NCBI GenBank assembly: GCA_013398055.1
Contig: VZRS01008236.1
Coordinates: 1-64,000, forward strand
Length of the DNA stretch: 64,000 nucleotides
Source: Ifrita kowaldi
Lineage: Eukaryota; Chordata; Aves; Passeriformes; Cinclosomatidae
Direction of reading: 5' to 3'
Part shown: piece after piece, positions 24,501 to 38,000 of the stretch
How positions within the stretch are numbered: position 1 is the first letter of the stretch
Layout of the letters: every line of letters begins with the position of its first letter
Made by a program: the position numbers and the translations under genes
Notes under the pieces: model-generated
Databases searched by the model: none
Seen by the model: only the letters and a program-made list of their open reading frames with translations
What the model was told of the DNA's origin: nothing

Positions 24501-27500
24501 TTTATAAACTAAAAATTTTATAAAATAATCTTACCTACTTCTTCTACTCTAATATTCTCAAAGGTGCCTAAGGGGAGCTGAACTAATTTCTGACAGGAAG
24601 CCAGCGAAGTCTCAGGCATAATCTGCAAGATGGTAGTGAATAAGAAATGGAAATAATTTGTCAGAAATGAGTCTGGCAATGAATTCTTTGAAAGCTGGAA
24701 ATTTTTTCCTAGTGATGTGAAAGGAAGAGAAAGATCTCTTCAGAGGAAAGGTAGTAAAAAGGACATAAATTTTATTTTTTAACTAACTTAAAATAATAGT
24801 ACTAAGGATGGCAGCATTTGTTGAACTGTTTTCTCAGCTGTGCTATACACTGCACCTGGGAAAAATAAATGCAAGCAGAAGTACCCCTACTCTTACTTCT
24901 TGTGATCAGAGGTTAATCTCAAGGCTTCCCTTGTCTCATCTGTGCTCAGTATTATCTATTTGCTGGTAAGCTAGTCATTCAGCAGGTTCTTGTTGATCTT
25001 CTACAGCAAATTCCTTATGTGTTTCCCTTTTGCTTCCCTGCAACTTCTCAGCAAATTTCTCTGAAAAACTCCATACGGGGCTGCTGTTTAGCACGTCCTG
25101 GGGGCAAACACGTATTTACAGGCTTGGAAAGCTGTTGTTGCAGACAGCACACTACATGGCACGCAGGGCCAGCTACTCTTACCTGTTCCTCTGCCAACAC
25201 AAGCATATTTCCAGTGTAGCTGGGTCCTGCAGTTTTGGTTTAGTTTTAGCCTCCTGCAGGACACCCACTCCAAACTGATGGGGGCCAGGACCCAGCAGAG
25301 GTTTTTCCTGAGGGTCATGATGCTCCCCATGAAAGGAAAGGTATATGCAGGGGAATCAGGGCTGAAAGCAGATGATTCTAAGTGTGGAGAGTAGGTGGAG
25401 ACTGGTTCAGTGAAGGATGACGCAACAGGGAATGACAGAAGATGGGAGTCTCATATGTCCTTGGTCTTTCTCAGACGCTCAGTAACTGGGCTTGCATCAG
25501 GCATGGTGGTTCAGACTTTATTTAACTTAACCACTGCCCTTCCCTGTTACTAATCACACAGTGACACTCTGTCATGTCTTGACAAGCTGGAATGTTGGAA
25601 GTTGAGAAACATTTCTCAAGAAAAGTGAAAAACTATTTGAAAGGGCATATTTTCAGATTCACCATAGCAGTGTTTTCATTGATTAACGCTGACTGCTGTG
25701 TATGTTGTAGGCTGACATTTATCATCATTGTCCCTTCATCAGTCTCCATATAGTGTTTATTATCTCAGATGCACCAGTAGTTTGCAAAATTATTAAATGT
25801 TCTACTAAATAAACACAAAGGATATGGAAATTATTTTATAATTTTTTTGTCACCTTGGCTGCTATTTATCAACTCTCTGATAGCTATTATGAACAGATTT
25901 ACCCTTCAGATGAGAAACCTTCTATGATGTCAAAGCCGATGCCTGCAAGGACTTCAGTAACATCAGCCATTTATCCCGGTCAATTTTTTCTGTCTTTTCT
26001 TTCCTACGTAAAATACATACCTCTAAGAAGACAATGTCAGTACAAATGTGTTAAAATATTTCCCACCCTTGTCAGTTTTCTGATCACATGTTCAGGCAAC
26101 ACTTACTTTTCTGCTGAATCCTTTTTGCACTGGGTATGGAAGGAAGAAGGAGAAGGAAAATCTTGAAGGAGCCAGTGAGTGCACCCTCAGCCATAAGCCC
26201 AACCAAGCAGAGAGCAGGAGACCCTGTGCCAGCCGGGGTAATCCAGCATGAAACACTGCTGCTGAGGGCTAGAGAAGCACAGAACAGCATGCCAGAGCAC
26301 TGTCTCCCTTACTCTCTTTTCCTCTTTGAGGGAATTGTGATTAAAAACCGAGAAGAAAATCTCTCTCTCTCCCTGCAGGGGCACTAGTTTATTTCAGAGG
26401 AAACCCTCGCCAGGCCACTTCAGATAAGTCTCTTCTTTCTTTGCTTTGACCTAAAGAAGACGAAGTCAGCAGTAGATCTGCCTTACAAAAGCTAGGAAGC
26501 TTTTTTCCCTTTCTTCCTCTCTATTTTCACTGTTAAATGACAATGAACCAACACAGTCAAGCTGAAAATTCCTTCCTTTAGTTTTGCTTTCTATCTTTCT
26601 TTCCAGTGGAAGTGACTGCTCATTGGTGCAAAGCTAAGGGCTACAATAATTTGTCCCAGAAGGGTTTTCAGAGAAATTCTTTAGAGCCAAAGCTTTTCTT
26701 TATGACTTTAAAGTTAGGGGTTTGTGTTGTTGATTTTCTTTTTAATTGAGGTTTTCAACCCCTCAGTTTTTGTCTTGCATTTGAGCCATTGTAGGATGCT
26801 TCAAAATCGTGCAAGCTAAACTTCAAAGGACCTGTTTCTTCTCCCTTTGAAGTCATGACAAATCTCCTGTTGATTACAGACAGAGAAATTGGACCAAAAT
26901 TACACAGCATTTTTATTTCTTTCTGATTTAATCAGTTACGCTGCTATTGTACCATGGATTAGAAGTACAACAGACTTTTGTGGGCAAAAGAGGTGTATCA
27001 GTAAAACAAGTTCCTTAGCAGCAATTTATTGAGCTGCTGCGTCAGCACAGCTCAATAAGGTTCATTCAGTAACAACTTTTTCTGGTCTCTGCTAAACAGT
27101 CTGTACAATCAACCTGTAAGATCTTCCTCTGGCCCATTGCAAGAAAAATGAGAGCACCCAGACGTCCTAGACAGGCTTCTGAGATCAGTGGTCCTCGAGC
27201 AGGCTGCCTGGCAGAGCTGCCCAGGGGGCTCCAGAGTTAGAAAGCACAAACATCCATGGAACATCTCTCTTTCAGGTAATATCATAGCTTCAGTGATTCT
27301 CAAATCACACTTTCTCAGAATTTCTGGTTTTGTGAGAAACAATAGGAAAGGATAAGGACTTCGGCTTGAATAAGCTCAAAAGCACTTATATTTTCTTTTA
27401 AATGGCATACCCTGCAGATTGACAACTTTGCTTTCCTGCCAGAGCTAATCAAAAAGACACCTGAAACTGATCAAGTGAAAAAAAATGCTTGTCCTGAACT

Positions 27501-29014
27501 TAGAAAACTTAGAAAAATTAGATGCTCTATTTTGACAAGACTTCCTTGATAAAAGCCACCAGAATGAATGAAATGACACCAACTGAAAATGAAAGATGTC
27601 TCAACTTCTTTAACAAGGTCATCAGCAGAGATAAGTCTACTTGCAATATGTCAAAGGCAGAAGACACACTTGGGGGTTGTCAATGCCAGGGTGTTCTGTT
27701 AATGAAATGACTGCTGCTAAGTTTCTTAAAATACATCCCACTAAAGTTGCACCAGCCTTGCTGAAGTTCAGTGCTTGCAAGATGATCCTCATCTGTCACT
27801 CCTTTTTCTTTATATTTCTGTCCTCATCTTTCTGACTTACTCCTTCTCTCTCTTTTTTTCACGTGGAAGTGCAGAGAGTTTGTCCTGCTGGAAGGGAATA
27901 AAATAGAGTATGTATTCAGGAATGTGTCACTGGTGTAGTGACTGCCATTAGTGGTTGGCATAGGAGGGAGTAACAGATTTCCAAGAGTTAGTCTGGAAGT
28001 TTCCACACGGGAGAAGAAAAGGAACAGCTGCTTATCAGGACTTTGGGATATTTGTCAGAAAAAATCCAAACCAAAAACTAAACATGTAAAGAAAAATGTA
28101 AAACCATGTACGTAATTCACCAAAGCTGCCAGGGCTGAGGTCCTTCTCACCTGACAAAACTGAGCTGTGTACACTTAGCTTCCCAAATTGCAAACAGAGA
28201 GAAGTAGGAGCCTTTTGGGTGATTCACTTGACCTATTTAAATCGACTTAGGATAATTGTCTTTAATTGTCTTTTAGATGGAATTGGCTGCAACATAGATA
28301 TTCCTACTTTTTTCTGTTGCTTGTAAATTTGCAGCAAACGCTCTGCATCCAAAGAAAGAGGATGAGGCATTACAGCTATGGCCAGGTTGATCCCACCACA
28401 ACAGCCATGAACAGGATGCCCTGGAAATTGCTCAAGAGGTTAGAGTCAGCAGAAGGGTCTGTGTTTTGCAGGCCAGACTGCAGCATGGATAAAGACAAAC
28501 CTCTAATAAGAATATTTGTTGGAAGACAATTGCATTGGATGAGACATTTGAGCCAGTCAGTTCATAGTCTACCTTACAGATGCTGAATTCTGGAGTGGTC
28601 ATTACTGGCTATGATAGCTTTAGGTGTCTAAAGCAATCAGGGAAACAGCATCTAACAAATGGTGGTGTCATGATCCATGTTGTTTTGCTGCAGCCATGAA
28701 AGACAGGGAATTTTTCCTCAAACACTGTGTATTTGTTATGGTATGTATCTTCTCTGAGCCTCTAAAAGCATAGACCTCTTACCCAGTCACCTCCATTGTT
28801 TAAATCTGACTTTTACTTATTAAAAATTCTCTCCTTAAAATTTAAGGACTCTGTGAATAAAAAAAAAAAAAATCTGTATTATAGATTCTGCTTTAGCTTC
28901 AGAAGTATTTCAAGATATGTGTGTCTTGAAGAATAAGAAGAATTTTTTCCAGTATATTACTTACCAAGTAGATATATCTCTAAAGAGTCCAGACAGCATT
29001 TCCTTTTTGGGAAG
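18501..29014. other. Long intergenic stretch without recognised genes
   Basis: AT-rich sequence. I checked the larger frames, for example 21935-22309 (-, 124 codons), 25855-26166 (+), 28266-28586 (+) and the overlapping frames at 25019-25330, and found no recognisable domain. Small low-complexity runs are present: TATATATA near 21503, A-runs near 23330 and 23642, a CT-rich run near 26360 and a pure A-run at 28859-28872. No known repeat was recognised by eye, although diverged ones may be hidden. Confidence 0.5.
28859..28872. repeat. Poly-A run
   Basis: An uninterrupted run of 14 A residues. No retroposon body or target-site duplication is recognised next to it, so I take it as a simple repeat. 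Confidence 0.9.
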
Positions 29015-29200
29015 GATGTGTGGTCTAGTTATTAAGGAGACAGATTACGAGACAAGTGCCTGGTTTGTACTCAACTTTGCATGCAGCAGTAAGCAAATCC
29101 TGCAGTTTCTCTGTAGCTTAGTTTTCCCATCTGTAAAATGAGTGACAGAATTCATTTATTTCACAGGGGTGAGTCTTAATCATTGTTTGTAGAACACCTG
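29015..29200 (+). mobile_element. MIR-type (CORE) SINE fossil
   Basis: The order of blocks follows the MIR consensus: a tRNA-like A-box region (gtggtctagttattaagga, about 29018-29037), GCCTGGTTTGTACTCAA as a decayed B box (29058-29074), then the core, with TAGCTTAGTTTTCCCATC followed by TGTAAAATGAGTGACAGAA at about 29115-29150, and a TTTCACAGGGGTGAGT block matching 'cataggg(tt)gttgtgag'. MIRs are ancient amniote/mammal-wide elements that predate the bird-mammal split, so a recognisable copy in a bird is unusual but expected at low density. The 3' end is uncertain. Confidence 0.82.
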
Positions 29201-29865
29201 CTGAAATTGATGTGAATTCTTTCTTCTGCTATAGCCAGTGCAAATTTTGCAATGCTCAATCCATTGCAAAAGGATTGAAATGTCATTCTTGAAGTTGTAA
29301 CAGAAGAAAACTTGTTTCCTATGTCTTGTAAATCCTCTCTCCACTGCTCATATATGCATCAACAACTCTGTTATCCCATTGATTCAATTTATGAATTTAT
29401 ACCACAAGAAAAAAATTAAGTTATTAATAACATATTCATTTTCTGGTTTCTGTTTTCCTTTCTTCTTTCCCCCAACAGAATTGGCTAAAGACGGCTTATC
29501 TACCCTGAGTTTTTTTTAAGTCCTCAAGAAAAGTGTCTTTCAGAAACCAGCAAGGTATTAAAACTCACTCTTCATTGCTGAAGATCCTAAAGGCATTAAG
29601 AGTTTTCAGCTTTGCCCATCATTCAAGATAAGCTGTTCCACAAAGAGTAATGGGAAACTTGAAATTAGGGAGTTTAATTATCATATTATCTCCTCCTTTG
29701 AATCCTTTACAAAAATTTGAGGTGGCAAAGCGGTCAGTCACGTCTTATGCAACTAAGATGGCTGGCCACAGATCTTGCAGTTGTCATATAGAGAAAATCA
29801 TAGCCATTAAACATCAGACAAGCACTGAGGAAGTATCCAATGACAGAGATTTAACAATGATTTAA

Positions 29866-29880
29866 ATATATATATATATA
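29866..29880. repeat. (TA)n microsatellite
   Basis: A run of about seven TA dinucleotides. Confidence 0.9.
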
Positions 29881-32800
29881 GGGTATTACCTCATAAAAAT
29901 TGAGAAATATCTAGATTGAAAGATTAAATATCCAAAAGAGTAAGAACCCAAAAATTAGCGTCTTGCCAAGAAGATGGGAATAACATTCAAGCAGTAAAGA
30001 AAAGCTATTTAAATAATGCATGACAGTTTCTTTTGGCACTAAAGGAATATTGAGAAAAAAATAAGAAAATTATGATGCTTTTTCCAAAAGAGAAAAAGAG
30101 AAAAACACTGAGATTTTTAACACTTGTATCTCTCTTTAATTCATTAAAAATTAAATATCAAGTTAGCCCATTGCTCACCAGCAGAGTCCCGCCTTTCTGC
30201 TCTTGGTGAAGTCTGTGCATTGCAGAAGTCAGAGCCTGCTGCTTCCTGAAGTGCTTGACTGCACCTTCCCCACTGGTAGACAGCCAGGGAATTCAGTTTC
30301 TCCAGCACCCAGGGAACCAAATTCTCAAGGAACAGTGAAATACACTTCCTCCATATAGGTTAAAGTGAGAAGGACAAGGTTCTGACTTGTTTCAAAAAAG
30401 AGCATTTTTACTTCCTGAGCAATTTCTGAAATACTACCAACTTATGCAATGAAGAATCACCATTGTCCAAGAAACAAAGAATAAAATAAAGATAACCTCC
30501 CATAAAGCTTATAAAAACATAGCAAAGAAAACTTTATATTTTCTTGATGACTTATGTATGGGGTTTTTTTTTCATAGAGTTCCTGGTCTTTTCATTATAG
30601 TTTAGGAGCACACAGAAGGTGGCACACAGAAAGATGTTCCACATCTTCACCTAAAGGAAATTTAATTTTACTATTCATAAGCCAGGGGAAAAAAAAAAAG
30701 GCAAATAAACAACACTGGACTTTTAAACACAGCTATTAATATTAATCAATAATAACATATTTGTAAAATTTTAACTATAATAAGGAAAGAAGTACTTTAA
30801 CTCTTTCAACAAACGCATCAGACTTATTCCTCAAAAAAGGACTGGTCTAAAGAATACACTTATGCATGTTACAGAATTTCATATTCATTTTGCAAATATA
30901 GGTGCAAACAGTTCCCTGGGAAAAAAAATTGCATTGCTGGGAACAGGGTATGTTACTTATAAGTTTTGTATATCTGGGCTCAATATTTTTTTTAATTGCT
31001 TGAATTATTAAAAAAATCACATTTTTAATCTCTTTTTTTAATCTTAATAAATATCAAAATATCTCCCTTTTCCATTTGGAAATTTAAATAAGCCTGCCCA
31101 TTACACTCAAAACATTGAATAGACCCAAAGAGAAATTCAGGAAGTCAGGCAACCCAACTGGTTTTACTTACAGGTGACATTTTCCTACTAGTCACAAACC
31201 TGAGTGAATGGTTTCAAATATCCTACAAATAATAATAAACTGTGGCAAGTCCTCTAACTGAAAGTCAAATCATGAATAACCAGAAGCAGTGAGGATTTTG
31301 TTACAGAAAGATAGATCTGGGCATCATATGGAAACATTCAGAATGCAGGAAGCAAGACAAACATCAAAGTTTTAGACATCCCTTTTCCCTTGGCAACAGA
31401 AATACAGCCAAGGTTAATGCAGTCCCAGGAATGGCATAGTTAGCAATGATATAAATATATGGCAGGCACTGATTTTTTTCCTTTTGTGAGGAAACAACAT
31501 AAGTGAAAGGAATGCCATTTCTAGATTTCCCTTTATTCTGAATGTTCGCCATATCCTACACTCCTGCCTTTGACACTAATTGCAAAAAAAATGGACAGAA
31601 CGCCATCTTTTCAGGATTTTATTGGGTAGTGGAGGCTAAAAATCCCAGAATTTTCTTGCAATAATATAAATATCAAAGTCTATGGCTTGTTTTTAGATTT
31701 CATCAGTTTTACATATTTCTGACAGTTTTAATTCTGAGCAGGCAAAACATTAGTTTAGTCTCGTGGGTTGTGGAGTGTCCAACCAGCCACAGTAGACCTG
31801 ACTTCTTTATTCCTTCCCTATGTGGTGCCCTCAGCCTGTCACCAAAGCCCTGCAGTGGAAGCACAGCCCTAAGAAGCAGTGTGACAGTCTCCACTGTGTT
31901 GAAAATATCTTATCTTTCTGTTTGTTAGGGGAACCCAGGACTCTGCAGAGGAGATGAAACTGTGTTTTCATTTCGGTAGCTTCTCTATTCAATGAACTGA
32001 CTGCTAATTGATGTATGGGAGAATATGTTTTCCTTTTGCAGCAGTGAAAGGAAGACTCCGTCCAGACCATAGCCAGAAATAGCAATATTTCCAGCAGAGC
32101 TAGGGTGCTGTCCTTTCAATAGCCTTGTTACATCTCTCATGGTGTCCCACAGAATGACCTTTGTGACCCACTGAGGTTGCTTGGTTTGCCACAGTGTGCA
32201 ACAAAATTACACATCACTCATCAGGTTGTTTGAATTAAACATGGATTTCAGAGGAGAAGTTTGGCAGAAGGACCTCTGTCACTTCAAAAACAATAGAAAC
32301 ATATTTTCACGTGTGTTCTCACCCCTCCTTGGAGCTTTGCTTAGGAGTAATTCAGCAGAAAATTGCTTGAAAGGTTGTGTGGGGACCCCTGTTGGCTATT
32401 TAAAGCAGATGATGCAATTCACACTGGAGCTGATGTTGAGACTTGGCAGGTGCTCGACTGCTGCTTGTGTTGTGGGAATGCTTTGAGAACTCCTTGCTAC
32501 GTGTGGAGCTGGGTGGCAGGTTTCTTCTGTTCTTTTTGCACAGTCACAACACTGTCATTGCAACATCACTATGCATCCTGCTAAACAGAAGTTAAGCAAA
32601 TGTGAGAAGAGCTGGGCTTTTGGTTTTTGGCACTTTTTGTAGTTTTTTGGATTTTTATCAAAGAAACCTTTAATACTGTCCTCTTTTCAATGGTGTGTCT
32701 TTTCTCTGGAGTGCACAGGTTTCAGTGTTAATGCCTCAAACGGAGAACAGCCACAGCTTGCAAATACACATGTATGGAAATCAGTGGGCAAGCATGAGGA

Positions 32801-34559
32801 GCTGGAAGAAGCTGTCCCAGGTGGAAGTCAACTACCTTGTGCCAGTTGAAATGTGGAAATTCTCTTTTGTGTGGGACAGCATGGCTGCATGGTTAGCTAC
32901 AATAACTCGCCAGCAGCATTTCTGCTTCCTTGTTAACGTGCAGGTGAAAATTTGGAAATGGGAAGTCCCAGGACTTTGAGGTGGTGGTGAATAATCAAAA
33001 GCTGAGAAAACAATGATTGGTATCTCATTTGGGAAAAAAGGAAAAAAAGAACAGAAGATGAATATATAGTTGACTGCTAGGTGAGGTTTTTTTGGCAAAG
33101 GTTCAAAAGGTCTGGCTTCCCTGGGAACATGTAAAAATCAGACTGTCTCTTGCCCAGCGAATACTGAATCAGCCTCAATAAAAAATACTAGAAGAGAACT
33201 CTGGCATATCCAATAAAAGTAAGAGCTTTTATAGTATAGGAACACCAGGAGGATGGGAGATCAAGGCCATGTGTCATCTAGATTTACATACCCTAATAAA
33301 AATATTATACTGCTATGAGGAGAAGGGAAAACTGTGCTGCCAGTATCAGGTATGATTTATATGCAGCGGAAGTTACAAGAATGCCTGACATCAAATCTGT
33401 GATAAAGCTCTTTTGTTGGATATGTAAGTAGCTCTAGACATCACGAGAGGACCCAAAGGTATGATGAATAATGTTATAGTCACCATGGATATTAAAAAGA
33501 AAATATAAAGACCTGAAAGGTCAATAAACAAACAACAGAGAATAGGAAGGTCCTAAACAATTTGTCCTTGATGAGAAGATGACCAGTTTTGCTCCTTGTG
33601 GGTCAGAGTTCTTTTTCTGGAGTTTTTTCATGTAGTTGGAAGATGTTTTAAGCAGAGTAGGGAATCACCATAGAAGCAGGTGGCTAAGGGCACCAAAATG
33701 ACCTCATAACGGAAAGTTTGTGCTCTGCTAACTGCGCACCTGATGCTGCCCTGCACTTGCCATCATCTCCTCCCTCTATGGGGCTCCGTTTTGCAGGTTG
33801 AGTGACCCTAATTCTCTTGTCCCACATCTGCTGCAGGATGCGGAGCAGGGAGCATGCCCTTCTGTAAACAACCCCACACTCACATCACCCATGTCCCTGG
33901 CTCTGAACTTTCCCTTTGTTTCAAAGACTCAGTGGCATGGGAGTTGGGGTGTGATTCTCCAAGGGAAAGGCTTCACGTGAAGAGGACTTCTGATAAATAA
34001 CCCACACTTAAGTTCTTGGACAATGGGAGTACAGGAAGAGGAAAATCTTGTAGAAAGGGGTATGGCAATGGATGAAGTCAGGATGAGGGACAGCAGAGAT
34101 AGATTGCTGGTATTAGTAGAGAGATGTATACCTGTGAAAAGGCAAGTGAATATAGCATATTATAGAGGCTAGAGAATTACTTATGCTGAAGGAAAAAGAT
34201 GACATAATATAATGAAGCACAGTTAAGTCATGGAGAAAAAAACACCAACTGATCTGATACAAGAGGAGAGTTTCCATGTACCAGAGAGTTAAGTTCCTGG
34301 AGAAACCTTTGGAAGGTAACCAAGCAGTACTAGAATGAAGCTGATGAAATTATGAAAGAAATTAAATAAGCTGGACGTTACAGCTGGCAGGAAAGTGGCC
34401 ATACTGGTCAAAACATCCTCTGATGGGTCTATCTGTCAGTGTTACCCTAAGTAATACATCTTATACAAACGAAATACTTGAAAGGGGCCTCAGTCTTGAA
34501 TCCACACTGTAGTACAACATGGAAGTCCTTGTCCCTAGTACCTGTTAAACACACACCAA

Positions 34560-34596
34560 AGCCCTTCTCTACCACTGTGGAGCCCTTCTCTACCAC
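34560..34596. repeat. Short direct repeat, 16-mer twice
   Basis: The 16-mer agcccttctctaccac occurs at 34560-34575 and again, identical, at 34581-34596, giving a two-copy minisatellite with a 21-base period. Confidence 0.85.
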
Positions 34597-35015
34597 CAAG
34601 GCTTTGCCACACCTTGCTTGGCCTCTGGACCTTCCTGGGCTTGGTCCTGACACAGGTGCACTCCGGGTGGGAGGTGGGCTGCAAACTGGCAATGTGGCTC
34701 CATGGCACTGGACTCAGGGAGGCCCTGGTCTCAGAGCCCTGCTTCTCCCAGAGAACAGCAATAGTCAGTGTCCCACACACAACAGCAAGTCAGCCTGAGC
34801 TGCAGCAGGAACCTTGGGCTGAAGAATAAAGGGTAATTAACACACTGTAGTTAGACAAAGGGGTCCAGTAGCGAACATCTCGGTTAGAAAGCCAAAGCAT
34901 ACAAAGCCAGAAGAGTCATCCATGTGAGCTGCAGCTAATGTGTTACCTATGGTTCCTAATAATATTGGTTTTAACCAACAGGCTGATCAATTGCCTGTTT
35001 AATCAACTGACTGAT

Positions 35016-35036
35016 CAATCAAGTGTGTCTTGATTG
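35016..35036. repeat. Perfect 8-bp inverted repeat (hairpin)
   Basis: CAATCAAG at 35016-35023 and CTTGATTG at 35029-35036 are exact reverse complements separated by a 5-base loop (TGTGT). The left arm overlaps the second copy of the octamer TGATCAAT (35012-35019); the first copy lies at 34984-34991. No RNA gene is recognised around it. Confidence 0.8.
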
Positions 35037-38000
35037 CAGAGATTGTCAGGTGAGGAAAAAATACATCTGGTAGCAAGGAAATGCTGTAATCTGCCTGGTC
35101 TTGGCTAGGGATGAGAGCTGGTTTTGAGCTGTGCATGCTTCTTGCTACAATTGTGTTGTGCAAGTGTTGAGTTCCATTTCTGCTGCTGGCCTCTGGTAAT
35201 TAAGTAATTTGAATAAACACATTTTCCTTTTCAAAGGAAAACCAAGCTTCTTCTCATCCTTTCTGCAGCATACAACATTTTTCCGTGAACTCCTCGACTT
35301 CATAACAGATTGTTTTAGGCATTATTTAGGCAATACAAATATAAAACAATTTAGGGATGTAGTTGTACATTTTGCACTAGTTTGGTCTTATTTTCATAGA
35401 GTCATGATGAAAAGATACAGAATGGAATATTCTATATTTTCACAGAAATGTATCTTTTATGTATTGTGGGTTTTCTGCATTTGGTGCTCAAGATCATCTT
35501 ACTTTTCTTTTGTTAAATATCCAGTTTCCTTTGGAGGTCTTTTGAAGGTTCAGCTAGCAACAACTTTTTGTCGAGTTATTAAAGCATACACTTGACAAGA
35601 ATAATCTATTGTGAGTAATGTGTAAATATTTTTTTCCTTTTGTAGGCTGTTTACAGGTTTAATGCTGGAGTATTTTATGCATACATAGATCTATTTTATG
35701 TATACATTTTTGATATTTATAAGCTCCAAAATAATTTTCATGATTTTTAAAGCTCTTTGGTGTGATAAAATAGAGAAATTCTTGTGATACAAATCAAACC
35801 TTTCCATAAAATGTAAACCAAACTGCTACGTGAAACTGGCCATAAATATATTGTAGGTCTTCACAACATTTGAAATTATGTACAGTATTATTTCTGACCT
35901 GAGAATAGAATAAACAATATCTGTATTGCCACAGTATATGTGAAATTTAGCATTGCTGCTTGTCCTCCAATGTTAGCCGTGGTTTTCAGCACCCCCCATG
36001 GGTTTGTGATCAACGAAAATTACTTGAAAAGCCCCAAATAATATAGATGTCACCACTGATGTTTTTATGAATTATCACAAATTCTCCTCACTGCCAGAAT
36101 GAAATGCACTTTGTCCCAACTTTGTGGATCTATGGGGACCTCATAGATTTCTGTTGATGAAGGGGAACCGTATCTCTTCATTAGCCTGGTATCTCAAGAG
36201 GTGCTATCACTTGCAGCGGAGCACCACTGTTGAGCAACTTCAGTGTCCATACTTCAACCGCAAGAAATTCTGTTTTCTCATCCACAGAAAATGTGTCAGA
36301 GCTACTTGAACCCTCTCAGATCACTCACAATGTCTTTTTAATACAGAAATGTCCCTTTGAATTGGTTTGAGTTACACAGAACATAGCTACTTCCTGGGAG
36401 GGAGGAAATCAGTGGGGAGATCAGCTGGATGTTTTTCTGTCCTGCCTGTTGTAATTGCCATCATTGCAACAACGTGGCTTTGAATTTCCGGGATCTGAAC
36501 ATCTAATCATGACACAAGGCAATTTCAGCCAGGCTGAGCCCCTCTGCAATTGGTTGCTTATTCCCCTTCAAATAAGAAAGACAGAAGTACATGTTGTGCA
36601 GCAGCAGCTTTGGAATAAATGTAATATCATATCCCATCATCTTTGAAGAGGCAATACATAATTTTTGTGACAATGGCACAACATTTATTCTGCTATTATT
36701 TTCCTGTAACTCCTCATCTAAACTTTTTTTTTCTGTTCTGAGTTGTTGACATTGAGCTGACCTTGATGATGGCTTTATTTTGTGGGCAATATTTTTCAGT
36801 ATGATCTTATGCAATGAATAATGTCTCTTCTAACATTAAGAGTTGAAGATATGACCTTATACTGCAAAGCCATGAAACGGATTTATATTTTGGTAGAAGG
36901 AGTTCGTAAGTGAGTAACATTTTATAAACCTGTATTTCTGCAATGCAAATGTTGAATTTTTTCAGAAATAATTTTAATATTTCTATGGCATACTGAGTAC
37001 ACAAACATTCTACACTGCAAGGCTGTGTTTCCACTGTATTTGGTAGCTTCTACAGTAAATCCTTTTCATCTTGTCTCTGTTACAGCTAATGTCCCCCTCC
37101 CTTAACTCTAGTACGTATAGGGATTGTAAATAAGATTTGTCTTTTTTAAACTATCAGTCTAAGCATCAAAGGACTCTCTTGTGCTGTCAGCTACACAAAG
37201 GTAAACTAACCTGTTGCATAGCTAACTTATTTCCAGTTTATTTTTCCTGGAAAAATAATTGAACTTCATAACACAAAGCACTCTGGAAGGCAGTAGAGGA
37301 AATAATATAGACATCTTTTAGGAACATATACTTTGCATAAACACTTTTATTAATGAATTCCTAGCCTTGTTAGTGCTGGCCTGTCTTTTGGATATTCCCC
37401 CTGCCCCCGTGAATGATTCACCAAAAGTCAAACCAGGCTTATCTGACACATAAACAGGGTTACTTTTCACCTCTTCACCACGTACAGATGTCTTTCATAT
37501 CACGACTGAGGTTGGTTAGATTAAAGGGATCCCTCTGCATTTTACAGCTGTGCTGCAGTTGCTCTGTGTACCTCATCTGGAATCTTGAGGTTTGTCAACA
37601 CGGAGAATTCAGTGCACAAGCTAGAGTGTTAGCTTACACATCCATAGCTGCTCTTTGCTGATTCAGTGTGTGCACTGTGAATGCACATCAAGTGCAGGGA
37701 AGAATTATCCTGTCTCTGTGGGAGCAACATACCTTATAAAACATCATTATTAAGGCATCTTCTAAAAGAACTTGAAAATGTTGGTGCTCAAAGTGTCTTA
37801 TTGGCTATTATCCCTGACAGGAGTAAGTTTGAAGGACCAAATTTGCCAAGGTCAGTTTGTTCAGTGTAATTAAGACCATAATTAAATTTTTGGTGAGCTG
37901 TGAAGCTGTCTTAGTCTTAATGAAGACAAGCAGATATACAAAAGACTTTATCCTTTATACTTTGTTATTCTTGGTAGGTGTTAAATACTCCATAAATTTC

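Noticed and set aside
35209..35595. 128-codon aromatic-rich frame, considered as a membrane protein exon
   Set aside because: The T-rich composition explains the Phe/Tyr/Leu content; no flanking splice signals or recognisable family.
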